The notes: a model not told the origin generated them from the letters alone. Counted from the stretch's first letter, positions 33,330 to 41,972 are shown. The stretch is 64,000 nt of DNA from Lentisphaeria bacterium (GCA_018265615.1 JABLYX010000020.1:12201-76200), one strand, 5' to 3'. A program made the numbers and translations.

Positions 33330-34215
33330 AGCCGGAGCGCACATGCGGATATTGCAGGTTTGCGTCTGCTGTATCCGCAACACTGTTTTTCGCATTCTTC
33401 CGGCTCCGTGAGCTTCAGGTCGTTGTACAGCGCCGGGAATTTTCCGTCGCCGATGCCGTCGCCCCAGGTCAGGTAGCCGTTCCGGCGGCCGGGCGAACCG
33501 CTGTTGACCAGCAGAGCGAAGCCGAGCCGCTGCGGCTGAAGCGGAAAGCGATCTTTCCGCGCAGGCTCTCTTTGCAGACATTCGCCGGCTCGTTCCGGTA
33601 CACGGTGTCGCCCGCCGCACAGGAGGCCGCGCAGAAGTCGTAGAATTTCAGCCGGGGCGCGGGCGTTTTTCCGTCCCGCGCCTGAAGTCCGAACTGGATG
33701 GAGCCGCCGCGCCACGCCTGGTTCGCATCGAAACGGTAATTTTCGGCCACCCGGTAAACGCGCATTGCATCCGTTTCACGGTTGAGAAACCGTTCGGGCT
33801 CACCGTCGAGGAAGAGAAAGACCACGCCGTCCTCAACCCGCTCGACGTCAAGGCGAACATGGGCCGCCGCCGGGATCTCGCGCCTCCGGAGCCGCTGCCG
33901 GTTCCCGCCGGGCTGCCGGTGCGGAGGGTAGAAGGGGTCGACGGCCGCGCGCTCAGTTTGAAGGGCGGCCTGCAGCGGGACGTAAATGCAGGCCACGGTT
34001 TCGCGGCCGTCCGAAAAGACCCGGCTCCGCACCGCGCCCGGCAGCTTCAGGTCGCCGATGTACCGTTTATGGGCCAGTATCTCCGGCAGGTGCGCATAGG
34101 CGGCCATCGACCGCAGCGGCGTCAGGTTCTCGCCGTACATGCCGAATGCCGGATTCGGTGATCCAGTACGGAATCCCCGCCCTGCGGGGAGCGTATTCGA
34201 GCTCTTCCCTGCGCA
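33317..34215 (-). pseudogene. C-terminal remnant of a large secreted glycan-active or surface protein
   Basis: Read on the complement, fragments in different frames join into one protein end: PRRAGIPYWITE, then AFGMYGENLTPLRSMAAYAH, FSDGRETVACIYVP, LDVERVEDGVVFLFLDGEPE, WRGGSIQFGLQARDGKTPAP, and after a further shift ALLVNSGSPGRRNGYLTWGD and GIGDGKFPALYNDLKL. The last part resembles the beta-sandwich ends of PVC-group surface hydrolases. At least two frameshifts and a missing N-terminus show that it is dead. The break at its 5' side coincides with IS3-family debris. It overlaps the end of the convergent methyltransferase by a few bases. Confidence 0.6.
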
Positions 34216-34221
34216 TACGCA

Positions 34222-34437
34222 GGACCTTGAATTACCATAGCCTTCTGTTTGCGGATTACAAGTGCCGAAATAAACTTCATCCGGGGGTTGATACCGTAGC
34301 GCCGAATGAATCCGCTTCGTAATGTAGAAGTTGACGTAGTGCTGAACGCCGAAGCGTAATTGCGGCACGCTGACATACTCTTTGATTCTTTCAATGCCCA
34401 CCCGAAGCGTTCAACCGCCATTCTGAGCGTATCGGCG
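34222..34437 (-). pseudogene. IS3-family transposase (OrfB) C-terminal remnant
   Basis: The fragment reads AVERFGWALK, then after a frameshift RIKEYVSVPQLRFGVQHYVN and FYITKRIHSALRYQPPDEVY, FGTCNPQTEG. This is the end of the rve integrase domain of IS3-family transposases (usual ending FYN..RPH.ALGY.TP.EVY). OrfA and the DD part of the active site are missing. Confidence 0.75.
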
Positions 34438-34471
34438 CAATGATCAGGTCAATAGAAAATATGACGAATTG

Positions 34472-34495
34472 TCAGATGAAATCTTGACTTTTACA
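34472..34495 (-). mobile_element. Solitary IS3-type terminal repeat
   Basis: The complement reads TGTAAAAGTCAAGATTTCAT plus CTGA and matches 20 of 24 bases of the ends of the MITE-like element at 17780-17880. It sits 35 bp from the IS3-family transposase remnant, as expected for an internally deleted copy. Confidence 0.6.
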
Positions 34496-34552
34496 CTTTA
34501 TTCTGTTTCCACACTTTCCTGACCCGGAAGATTTCAGAAACATTCCTCGGTG

Positions 34553-34595
34553 TTGCAAAGTGCATTTTTCGAAACCGGGAAAATTGCACTTTGCA
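34553..34595. promoter_or_regulatory. Paired activator sites (UAS) upstream of the opine synthase operon
   Basis: TTGCAAAGTGCA (34553-34564) and TTGCACTTTGCA (34584-34595) are the same 12-mer in inverted orientation. The same palindrome, TTGCA-N3-TGCAA, precedes the two other sigma-54 promoters in this window. The sites lie 67-110 bp upstream of the -24 element, the usual distance for an enhancer-binding protein. Confidence 0.7.
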
Positions 34596-34660
34596 GATGC
34601 ATTACGGCATACAACTCTGCCGTCATCAGATTTTTACGCTCAAAAATTATTTTCCGGAAA

Positions 34661-34678
34661 TTGGCATTGTTTCTGCTT
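34661..34678 (+). promoter_or_regulatory. Sigma-54 promoter of the opine synthase operon
   Basis: TTGGCATTGTTTCTGCTT has the invariant GG (34663-34664) and GC (34675-34676) with exactly 10 bases between them. Transcription should start near 34688, about 37 bases before the ceo start. Confidence 0.8.
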
Positions 34679-34724
34679 GCCTTGGAAGCGAGTCCTTACC
34701 TTTCAATGACTGAGGAGACAAGGA

Positions 34725-35756
34725 ATGAAATTAGGCTTGATAAAACCGAATTTTCCGGGGGAAAGGCGTGTCGCCCTGCTCCCTGCCGATATACGGACTC
34801 CTGAAAACGAGCTTGTAGTCGACGACAAATTCGGAGAAACACTGGGTATTTCCGCGGATGAATACCGACGACGAGGAGTCCAAACCGCTTCCCGGCAGGA
34901 GGTGTTTGCCGCGTGTGACGCGATTTTTTCTCTGAAACTGATTCAGCCGGCGGATTACCGGTATCTGCGCCGGGGGCAGATGATTATCGGCTGGACCCAT
35001 CCCCATGAAGAACCTTCCGCAGAGTTCATGCAGATTGCAAAGGAACTTTCACTTACGGTCGTGGATATCGACAATATCTCTCCGACCGTCACTTTTAACG
35101 GACAGACCTGTAAAATCCCCTTTATCCCCCGTGATTTTCTCTGGAAAAACAGCTTTTACGCGGGAGTGGCTTCCGTGCAGCATGCACTGCTTTCGTGGGG
35201 GAAGCTGCCGGAACCGACCACTCGGGTTGCCGTGCTCTCCTCCGGTAATGTTGCCCAGGGCGGCTATTGGGCGATCAGCAGATTCACCTCCGATATCCGC
35301 ATGTTCTACCGCAAAACGATGAGTGAATTTCTGGAGGAACTGTCCTCATTTGATATTGTGATTAACGACATCGAAACTTTTCCGCACTGCAGCCATGTGA
35401 TTTCCCGCGACGACCTGAAACGCGCCAAACCGGGCTGCCTGTTTATCGACGCTTCCGCGGATGCCGGCGGCACGATCGAGGGAACCCGTTACACCTCGCT
35501 GTTGAATCCGGTCTACTGGGAGAACGGACATTGCTTTTATGAAGTGCCGAATTCGCCGTCTTTTTATTTTCAGACGGTGAGCAGTTATCTGAGCCCGATT
35601 CTGAGTCATTATTTTTTCATGCCGGATGTCCGGCGTTTTCTTGATCTTCGTGACTGGTATTGCCGAACCAACTTCAAATCAATGAAACTTACTCGGCGCA
35701 ATGTGCGGCAAGATCCTGTCCATCCTGAAATATTTGAACACGTTTCATCAATTTAA
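34725..35756 (+). CDS. ceo: N5-(carboxyethyl)ornithine synthase
   Basis: The 343-residue protein matches the CEOS branch of the alanine dehydrogenase family from end to end: MKLGLIKPNFPGERRVALLP, AIFSLKLIQPADYRYLRRGQ, MIIGWTHPHEE, KIPFIPRDFLWKNSFYAGVA, VAVLSSGNVAQGGYWAISRF, MFYRKTMSEF, FIDASADAGGTIEGTRYTSL. The enzyme joins pyruvate to the side-chain amine of ornithine (or lysine) using NADPH, making an opine-type amino acid. The family has been studied in lactococci. Here it leads a sigma-54-driven operon with an unknown protein and an EamA-type transporter, in the same regulon as osmolyte and potassium uptake, so a compatible-solute role is proposed. Confidence 0.9.
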   Translation: MKLGLIKPNFPGERRVALLPADIRTPENELVVDDKFGETLGISADEYRRRGVQTASRQEVFAACDAIFSLKLIQPADYRYLRRGQMIIGWTHPHEEPSAEFMQIAKELSLTVVDIDNISPTVTFNGQTCKIPFIPRDFLWKNSFYAGVASVQHALLSWGKLPEPTTRVAVLSSGNVAQGGYWAISRFTSDIRMFYRKTMSEFLEELSSFDIVINDIETFPHCSHVISRDDLKRAKPGCLFIDASADAGGTIEGTRYTSLLNPVYWENGHCFYEVPNSPSFYFQTVSSYLSPILSHYFFMPDVRRFLDLRDWYCRTNFKSMKLTRRNVRQDPVHPEIFEHVSSI

Positions 35757-35798
35757 ATACATAGAAAAAGAATGATTGCCTTTTATGGAGGTTGAATA

Positions 35799-36392
35799 AT
35801 GATAACGATTGCGGAAATCAAGCATCAGGAAAAATTGGTGGGGCGGCATTACGGAGCCATACGCCGTCTTTCAAGGCACAACGGCGACAAGGCTCTGCTG
35901 CAGAAAGCGGCACACGCTTTTCAGGAGGCGTTCCGTTTTTTTGATTATTTCAACGGGAGCGCTCCTGCGCATGCGCCTTCTCTGTATCAGAGGATTCAGG
36001 CCGGAGAATTGGACGCGATCGAAGAAGCCGTGCGTTTTCTGGAAGCCGATCCCTGTTGCGTGGAGGCCGGGTATATCAAGCTGAAAATCTGCAAGGTGCT
36101 GCGTGGCGCGGTATTGCCGGAACCCCACAGGGAACGTTTGCGGCAGGTCATCCTGCGCAACGCCCGGCTGGACCGTCCGATGGCCGAGTTCTTCCGTTAT
36201 GCGCAGTTGGCGGAAGCTTTGTACAGCCCGGAATTTGCCGCGGCTGCCTGCGCCCTGCCGGCGACGAAGGAACACTGGCGGCAGCGGCGGCAGCGCCTGA
36301 TCTCCGCCCTGTCGCCCCGGACGCCGGTTCCCGCACACTGTGTGACGAACAACTGGTGGGGCGTTCCTCCCGGAATTTTCTCTCTTTACTGA
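35799..36392 (+). CDS. Uncharacterised helical protein in the opine synthase operon
   Basis: The 197-residue protein, with GGAGG 7 bases before the ATG, has no membrane helix or signal peptide. It is rich in Arg, Ala and aromatic residues (FQEAFRFFDYFNGSAPAHAP, AIEEAVRFLEADPCCVEAGY, AEFFRYAQLAEALYSPEFAA) and ends with VTNNWWGVPPGIFSLY. I do not recognise the family. Its position between ceo and the transporter, 42 bp after ceo, suggests that it modifies or handles the opine or regulates the synthase. That is guilt by association only. Confidence 0.6.
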   Translation: MITIAEIKHQEKLVGRHYGAIRRLSRHNGDKALLQKAAHAFQEAFRFFDYFNGSAPAHAPSLYQRIQAGELDAIEEAVRFLEADPCCVEAGYIKLKICKVLRGAVLPEPHRERLRQVILRNARLDRPMAEFFRYAQLAEALYSPEFAAAACALPATKEHWRQRRQRLISALSPRTPVPAHCVTNNWWGVPPGIFSLY

Positions 36393-36446
36393 TTTTGCAG
36401 TTGTTGGAGTTGATGTCTTTGATTTATTAATAGTTCGGGGCAGGTC

Positions 36447-37385
36447 ATGACTCTGCTTTCCAGAAATTCCGAATTGACCGGTTTCCGGTTGGCGCTGCTG
36501 GCGATTATCTGTTGGAGCAGTGCATTTCTTGCTGCACGCTTTCTGCTCGGCGGCGATGCCAGAGTGGATCCGGTCTCTTTGGTGTTTTACCGCTTCCTGA
36601 TCGGCTCGGCGGCTATTCTCGGATATGCCGCCTGGCGGAAGGAGCCGCTGCGGTTCCGTTCGCTCCGTGAATTTATGCAGATGCTTGCGGTGGCCTTTTT
36701 CATGCTGTTCCTGATGAGTCTGCTTTTTTTCATCGGCCAGCAGACCACCAGCGCGATCACAGCCGCGCTGTTTCTGGAATCCGGGCCGGCGATTATCGCG
36801 ATCGTATGGAAACTGATCCGCCGCCATCCCACGGAACGCCGTGAAATCATGGCGGTGGGATGCGGGCTGCTGGGATGCATGTTTGTCCTCAATATGATTT
36901 CGATGCGCGGATTTCATTACGGTTTCGTCAACTGGCTGGGACAGCTTGCCCTGATCGGTTCCGCCGTGTCATGGGTGATCGGTTCTGCAATCGGTCAGAA
37001 ACTGATGGCGGCTCCGAACCGTATTGCCCTGATGGGGTATTGCGAACTGGCTTCTGCTGCTATGGTGATTCCGTTTCTTTTCATTTTCCATTCACAGCTT
37101 ATCGTTCCGGCCGGCTGGGGGGCCTGGGGAGCGATTTTTCTCCTGGGCCTGGTTCCCACGGCGGTGGCTTTTATCGCCTGGTCGGAAGCGATGCCCCGGG
37201 TTCCGCTCTGGAAACTGGGGCTGCTGCAGAATCTCTCTCCGGTATTCACGCTGCTCGGCGCCTGGCTTTTTCTGGGAGAACATTTGTCGTTTTACAACAT
37301 CCTCGGAATTGTTCTTGTGCTGGCCGGGCTGTGGATGGCTTCTTCCACTGAAAAGCAAAGGCTGACTGTTATTCGGCGCTCCTGA
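36447..37385 (+). CDS. EamA/DMT-family transporter
   Basis: The 312-residue membrane protein has about ten helices in two EamA repeats: LAIICWSSAFLAARFLLGGD, LVFYRFLIGSAAILGYAAW, FIGQQTTSAITAALFLESGP in the first and LIGSAVSWVIGSAIGQKLMA, FLLGLVPTAVAFIAWSEAMP, LLQNLSPVFTLLGAWLFLGE in the second. DMT proteins mostly export or exchange amino acids and related metabolites across the inner membrane. As the last gene of the ceo operon it is a candidate opine exporter or releaser under osmotic downshift. Confidence 0.85.
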   Translation: MTLLSRNSELTGFRLALLAIICWSSAFLAARFLLGGDARVDPVSLVFYRFLIGSAAILGYAAWRKEPLRFRSLREFMQMLAVAFFMLFLMSLLFFIGQQTTSAITAALFLESGPAIIAIVWKLIRRHPTERREIMAVGCGLLGCMFVLNMISMRGFHYGFVNWLGQLALIGSAVSWVIGSAIGQKLMAAPNRIALMGYCELASAAMVIPFLFIFHSQLIVPAGWGAWGAIFLLGLVPTAVAFIAWSEAMPRVPLWKLGLLQNLSPVFTLLGAWLFLGEHLSFYNILGIVLVLAGLWMASSTEKQRLTVIRRS

Positions 37386-37414
37386 TTAAGGTTCATACCT
37401 GCGACCAGATCATC

Positions 37415-37459
37415 TTGCAAAGTGCAATTTGGGCATTTTAATTTCATTGCATATTGTAA
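37415..37459. promoter_or_regulatory. Activator sites (UAS) upstream of the betaine-type transporter operon
   Basis: TTGCAAAGTGCAA (37415-37427) is a perfect TTGCA-N3-TGCAA palindrome. TTGCATATTGTAA (37447-37459) is a second, one-mismatch copy. They lie 55-100 bp before the -24 element. Confidence 0.7.
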
Positions 37460-37511
37460 CGTGAGGCGGCGGAGGTTTTCTTCCTCTCCGCATTTTTCGT
37501 GTGTTTTGATA

Positions 37512-37529
37512 TTGGCATGTTTTTTGCTT
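37512..37529 (+). promoter_or_regulatory. Sigma-54 promoter of the betaine-type transporter operon
   Basis: TTGGCATGTTTTTTGCTT has GG at 37514-37515 and GC at 37526-37527, with 10 bases between. The start point near 37539 leaves a leader of about 55 bases and lies downstream of the upstream ATG at 37422, which excludes that longer reading of the next gene. Confidence 0.8.
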
Positions 37530-37592
37530 CCTCTTCTGTGTGAGCAATTCGATATGGGATTGGCAAGTTCATACAGCTATAAAGGAGGACTT

Positions 37593-38819
37593 ATGATGGA
37601 TCGTTTGAATCAAGCAGAAGACTTGGTTAGAGTCGAAGGCCTGACCAAGATCTTCGGGCGTCATCATAAAAAAGCCGCCGAACTGTTCAAAGCCGGCAAA
37701 AGCCGGGAAGAGGTCTACAAGGCGACCCAGTGCAGTATCGGCGTCCATGACATCGATTTCACCATCCGCCGCGGCGAGCTTTTTGTCGTGATGGGACTTT
37801 CCGGCAGCGGCAAGAGTACGCTGATCCGGACAATCAACCGGCTGATCGAGCCGTCGGACGGAAAAATTTTCATTGACGACACCGAAGTCACCGCCCTCAA
37901 CCGGAAACAGCTCCGCGAGCTGCGCCGCCGCCGGATCGGGATGGTGTTCCAGCAGTTCGCTCTCTATCCGCATCTGACGGTGCTGGACAATGCGGCCTAT
38001 GCCTTGAAGATCGCCGGAGTTCCGCGCGAAACCCGGCGTGCCAGAGCGCGCGAAGTGCTTGCTCTGGTCGGACTGGCCGATTATGCGGACCGCTATCCGG
38101 ATCAGCTTTCGGGCGGTATGCGCCAGCGCGTCGGCATCGCCCGCGCACTGGCGGCGGATCCGGAGATCATCATCATGGACGAGGCGCTTTCGGCGCTCGA
38201 TCCGCTGATCCGCCGTGAAATGCAGAATGAGATCCGGGCGCTTCAGAAAAAACTCGGCAAGACCGTGATCTTCATCACCCACGACCTCGATGAAGCGATC
38301 CGGCTGGCCGACCGGGTTCTGATTATGAAAGACGGCGAGATTGCTCAGCTCGGAACGATGGAGGAAATTCTGAGCCGTCCGGCCAACGACTATGTCGCGA
38401 AGTTTGTGAACGCGGCGGATAAGACCAAGGTCATCACCGCCGGCTCGATCATGAAGCCGGTCTACGATTATCTGCACCTGAGCGACGGGCCGCAGACCAT
38501 GCTGCACAAAATCCGCGAAAGCGGCCTGTCTTCGCTGTTCGCAACCAACGACCAGGGAGTGATCTACGGCCTGGTCTGGGCGCGGAAGGTACGTGAACAC
38601 ATGGGCGAACCCAATGTGACCGCACAGTCGATGATGGATATGAACATCAAGACCATCAACCGTTCCGCTCCGCTGAAAGAGGTGGTTATGCAGATGGGAG
38701 AATCGACCGCGCCGATCGCGGTTGTGGATGATGAACGCCGCTTCCTCGGCGTCATCACCAGCGGCGCGCTGCTGGCCTGCCTCGCTTCTTACAACGGTAC
38801 AACTGGAGAATCAAAATGA
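37593..38819 (+). CDS. proV: Glycine betaine/proline-type ABC transporter ATPase (ProV/OpuAA)
   Basis: The start is ATG 37593 or ATG 37596, both just after AAAGGAGG. The product of about 408 residues has the ProV-specific N-terminal insert (LTKIFGRHHKKAAELFKAGK), Walker A GLSGSGKST, signature LSGGMRQRVGIARALA, Walker B IIIMDEALSALDP, and two C-terminal CBS domains (from about residue 290), which in OpuA sense ionic strength. It energises import of an osmolyte. The stop overlaps the permease start by ATGA. Confidence 0.93.
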   Translation: MMDRLNQAEDLVRVEGLTKIFGRHHKKAAELFKAGKSREEVYKATQCSIGVHDIDFTIRRGELFVVMGLSGSGKSTLIRTINRLIEPSDGKIFIDDTEVTALNRKQLRELRRRRIGMVFQQFALYPHLTVLDNAAYALKIAGVPRETRRARAREVLALVGLADYADRYPDQLSGGMRQRVGIARALAADPEIIIMDEALSALDPLIRREMQNEIRALQKKLGKTVIFITHDLDEAIRLADRVLIMKDGEIAQLGTMEEILSRPANDYVAKFVNAADKTKVITAGSIMKPVYDYLHLSDGPQTMLHKIRESGLSSLFATNDQGVIYGLVWARKVREHMGEPNVTAQSMMDMNIKTINRSAPLKEVVMQMGESTAPIAVVDDERRFLGVITSGALLACLASYNGTTGESK

Positions 38820-39661
38820 TCAGGCTTCCGATCGGACAATATTTCGAACGTTTCCTCGATTGGGCTGTTGCCCATTGCGCGGATTTCACTCGCTGGTGTT
38901 CCCGCTGCATCGACTCCGGCGTTGAAGGGCTTAAAAACATACTCTGTGCTCCGCCGGAGTGGGCGATGCTGCTGATCTTCTGCGCAGTGATCTTCGTCGT
39001 CAGCGGCCGGCGCAGGCTGTTGACATTCGGCTCCGCCTGCGGCATGATGCTGGTTATCATGCTCGGCCTCTGGGAGTCGGCGATGGAGACGATGGCGCTG
39101 GTCATGATCTGCACGGCGGCGGCAGTCGCGATCGGCCTGCCGCTGGCGGTATTGATGACGTTCAGCAAGTGGCTCAAGAAAATCGTGCTGCCGCTGCTGG
39201 ACATCATGCAGACGATGCCGGCCTATGTCTATCTGGTTCCGGCGATTGCGTTCTTTTCGATCAGCAACACCTCCGGCGTCTTTGCGACTGTGGTGTTTGC
39301 TCTGCCGCCGATTGTGCGCATGACCGTGCTCGGTATCGAAAACACGCCGAAAGACCTGCTGGAGTGCTCCGAAGCGTTCGGGGCGACGCCGATGAACCGG
39401 CTGTTCGACCTTGAATTGCCGACTGCGCTCACGTCGATCCGGGCGGGCTTGAATCAGACGGTGATGCTGGCGCTTTCGATGGTCGTCATCGCTTCGCTGG
39501 TCGGCGCCCAGGGCATCGGCAGCGTAGTATGGGGGGCAATCTGCAATGGTGAAAAAGGGGTTGCCTTTGAAGGCGGCATCGTGATTGTCGTTATCGCCAT
39601 TATTCTGGACCGGACTTTACAGGCAACGGGGACGGCAAAGAAGTCGGAGGATGAAAAATGA
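38816..39661 (+). CDS. proW: Glycine betaine/proline-type ABC transporter permease (ProW/OpuAB)
   Basis: The 281-residue inner-membrane protein has an N-terminal region with ESAMETMALVMICTAAAVAI, then the BPD_transp core: LDIMQTMPAYVYLVPAIAFF, FALPPIVRMTVLGI, the EAA loop ECSEAFGATPMNRLFDLELP, and QTVMLALSMVVIASLVGAQG. It overlaps both neighbours by 4 bp. With the ATPase and the binding protein it forms an OpuA-type importer. Confidence 0.93.
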   Translation: MIRLPIGQYFERFLDWAVAHCADFTRWCSRCIDSGVEGLKNILCAPPEWAMLLIFCAVIFVVSGRRRLLTFGSACGMMLVIMLGLWESAMETMALVMICTAAAVAIGLPLAVLMTFSKWLKKIVLPLLDIMQTMPAYVYLVPAIAFFSISNTSGVFATVVFALPPIVRMTVLGIENTPKDLLECSEAFGATPMNRLFDLELPTALTSIRAGLNQTVMLALSMVVIASLVGAQGIGSVVWGAICNGEKGVAFEGGIVIVVIAIILDRTLQATGTAKKSEDEK

Positions 39662-40572
39662 AGTGGACGAAAGAAAAAATAGAAAATGTAATCATATTGG
39701 CAGTCTGCGCGGCTTTTCTGATTTTCTTCAATCTTAAAAGTGGAAAGGGATCGGCTGATGACAGCGGATTCAAGGTCATCACCTCGACAACTCCCGCCAT
39801 GATCGAAGAGATGGCTTATGCGATAAAAAACAACCGCTGTGTCGCCATTACCGCATGGAGTCCGCACTGGATGAACGCCAGGCTCCCGATCAAATATCTG
39901 AAAGACCCGGAAAAGGTCTTCGGAGAAGCGGAAAACGTCCATACGGTCGTTCGCAAGGGCTTCGATGAAGAGTATCCGGAGATTGCGAAATTTTTCCGGC
40001 AATTTAAGTGGAAAACGACGGACCTTGATTCCCTGTCGCTGATCTGTTATGAAAGCGACGGCGACTATGTCAAAGGCGCCCGGGAGTGGCTGAAACGAAA
40101 CCCGGAACTGCCGGCTGCATTCCTGAAAGGTGTGCGCCCGCAGCCCGGAGCGAAGATCAAAATGGTCGATATCGGATTTCATAACGAACTGGCGACCAAT
40201 GCGATGCTGAAGATCCTGCTGGAAGAACATCTGAAGTGTGAAGTCTCCAACGTTTCGACGACAATTCCGATTGCGTTTGAAGCTCTGGCCAACGGCACGC
40301 AGGACGTGATGGTGACGGTATGGCTCCCGAATTATCATGGCCGCGAATTTGCGCGGATCCGCGGCCGGGTGCTTGATCTCGGCGTGAACCTGCCCGGAGC
40401 AATGATGGGAATTGCTGTTCCGAAGTATGTCCCGATCGACACCATCGCGGAACTGAAAAAGTACCGGCAGGAATTTGAGGGCAAAATCATCGGCAACGAG
40501 CCGGGACAGGGGATCCTGGTTCTGGCGGAAAAAGCGCTGCAGGCGTATGGCCTGACGGGAGAAGATAAATAG
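39658..40572 (+). CDS. proX: OpuAC-type substrate-binding protein with swapped half-domains
   Basis: The 304-residue protein has one N-terminal helix (VIILAVCAAFLIFFNL) that looks like an anchor. The OpuAC signature usually found in the second half (AITAWSPHWMNARLPIKYLK, then DPEKVFGEAENVHTVVRKGF) comes first, at about residues 60-110. The usual first half (VDIGFHNELATNAMLKILLE, VMVTVWLPNYHG, VLDLGVNLPGAMMGIAVPKY, GKIIGNEPGQGILVLAEKAL) follows at about 165-300. The order is therefore circularly permuted relative to most OpuAC/ProX proteins. The Trp of the usual VPW ligand motif is replaced (IGFHNE), so the ligand may not be glycine betaine. Confidence 0.85.
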   Translation: MKWTKEKIENVIILAVCAAFLIFFNLKSGKGSADDSGFKVITSTTPAMIEEMAYAIKNNRCVAITAWSPHWMNARLPIKYLKDPEKVFGEAENVHTVVRKGFDEEYPEIAKFFRQFKWKTTDLDSLSLICYESDGDYVKGAREWLKRNPELPAAFLKGVRPQPGAKIKMVDIGFHNELATNAMLKILLEEHLKCEVSNVSTTIPIAFEALANGTQDVMVTVWLPNYHGREFARIRGRVLDLGVNLPGAMMGIAVPKYVPIDTIAELKKYRQEFEGKIIGNEPGQGILVLAEKALQAYGLTGEDK

Positions 40573-40588
40573 GAGGATAACGGCGAAA

Positions 40589-41926
40589 ATGTTGAACATC
40601 CTTGTAATCGATGACGAAGCCAACATCCGGAAGTCCTTGACGCTCTGGCTGAAATCGCATGGTCAGCAGGTCTGGCAGGCCGGTTCTGCAGGGGAGGGGT
40701 TTGCGGAGAACCGGCTTCACAAATTCGACCTCGTTTTCCTTGATTTGCGGCTCGGGCCGGACAGCGGCCTGGAGTTGCTGCCGAAACTGCTGGCGGATTC
40801 CCCCTGGCTGAAAATCGTGGTCATGACGGCCTACTCCTCTGTGGATACTGCCGTGGAGGCGATGAAGCGCGGCGCATTTGATTACATCGAAAAGCCTTTT
40901 ACATTGGAAAAGCTGGGGCTTGTCCTTGAGAAGGTGGAGAAAGCGCTCTGCATCGAACGCCGCCTGGACCGCCTGGTGGAAGATCTGAAAAGCCTGCGCC
41001 CCGACGGAGTATTCATTTCCAGTAACCTGAAAATGCAGAGGATGCTGGAGATGGCCCGCCATGTGGCGGCGAGCGAAGCCGCCGTCCTGATCCGGGGCGA
41101 GAGCGGAACCGGCAAAACCATTCTGGCGAAAGCGATCCACGGCTGGAGCCCGCGGGCCGCTCAGCCGCTCGGGATCGTTTCCTGTCCGACGCTGCAGCCG
41201 GAACTGTTGGCCAGCGAGCTTTTCGGCCACGCGCGCGGTGCTTTCACGGGGGCGGTCCGGGAGAATGCCGGGCGGATTGCCGGCTGCGACCACGGGACGC
41301 TTTTTCTGGATGAAATCGGCGACCTGACGGCTTCAATTCAACCTCAGCTTCTGCGATTCCTGCAGGATCATGAGTACGAGCGGGTCGGCGATCCCACGCC
41401 GCGGCAGGCCGATGTCCGGCTGATTGCGGCGACCAACCGCAATCTGGAGGATGCCGTCAGCACGGGCGCTTTCCGGGAAGATCTCTTTTATCGATTGAAT
41501 GTATTCCAACTGGAGATTCCGCCGTTGCGGGAACGTCCGGAGGACATCGAAATGCTGGCGGAAAACATGTTGAAATTTTTCAACGCCGCAAACCACAAAA
41601 CAATTCAGGGATTCTCGCCGGAAGCGTTGGCGGCCATTAAAAAGCATCCGTGGCCGGGAAATCTGCGGGAACTGCGCAATGCGGTGGAACGGGCGGTCAT
41701 ACTCACAGCCGGCGATACGATTCAACTGAGCAATCTGCCCGATACGCTGCAATATCTGACCGGAGACTCTCCGCTTCATGCCCGCCCCACTTTGGAACAG
41801 CTTGAGGAAAATTATATCCGTGAGGTTCTGACTGCCTCCTCCTCACTCGTGGAAGCGGCTTCGATCCTCGGAATCAATCAGACGACATTGTGGAGGAAAC
41901 GCAAGGCTTATGGAATCGATAATTGA
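40589..41926 (+). CDS. Sigma-54-dependent response regulator (NtrC family)
   Basis: The 445-residue protein has a receiver domain (VIDDEANIRKSLTLWLK, acceptor Asp in LVFLDLRLGP, FDYIEKPF), an AAA+ domain with Walker A GESGTGKT, the sigma-54 contact loop GAFTGA, Walker B GTLFLDEIGDL and WPGNLRELRN, and a C-terminal Fis-type helix-turn-helix (SLVEAASILGINQTTLWRKR). It is 16 bp after proX and just before the histidine kinase operon. It is the obvious activator of the three sigma-54 promoters here and the probable binder of TTGCA-N3-TGCAA. It lies inside operon 2, so positive autoregulation follows. Confidence 0.95.
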   Translation: MLNILVIDDEANIRKSLTLWLKSHGQQVWQAGSAGEGFAENRLHKFDLVFLDLRLGPDSGLELLPKLLADSPWLKIVVMTAYSSVDTAVEAMKRGAFDYIEKPFTLEKLGLVLEKVEKALCIERRLDRLVEDLKSLRPDGVFISSNLKMQRMLEMARHVAASEAAVLIRGESGTGKTILAKAIHGWSPRAAQPLGIVSCPTLQPELLASELFGHARGAFTGAVRENAGRIAGCDHGTLFLDEIGDLTASIQPQLLRFLQDHEYERVGDPTPRQADVRLIAATNRNLEDAVSTGAFREDLFYRLNVFQLEIPPLRERPEDIEMLAENMLKFFNAANHKTIQGFSPEALAAIKKHPWPGNLRELRNAVERAVILTAGDTIQLSNLPDTLQYLTGDSPLHARPTLEQLEENYIREVLTASSSLVEAASILGINQTTLWRKRKAYGIDN

Positions 41927-41959
41927 CATTGCATTTTATTATTTCCAGCGCGTGTTTTT

Positions 41960-41972
41960 TTGCAAAATGCAA
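41960..41972. promoter_or_regulatory. Activator site (UAS) upstream of the kinase-kdp operon
   Basis: TTGCAAAATGCAA is a perfect TTGCA-N3-TGCAA palindrome, 55 bp upstream of the -24 element. A half-site TTGCATTTT begins at 41929, giving the same two-site spacing as at the other promoters. Confidence 0.7.

Noticed and set aside
34171..34192. Short GC-rich hairpin (CCCCGC/GCGGGG) that could be a terminator
   Set aside because: It has no U-run and lies inside the decayed surface-protein gene, where it is probably a chance of coding sequence.
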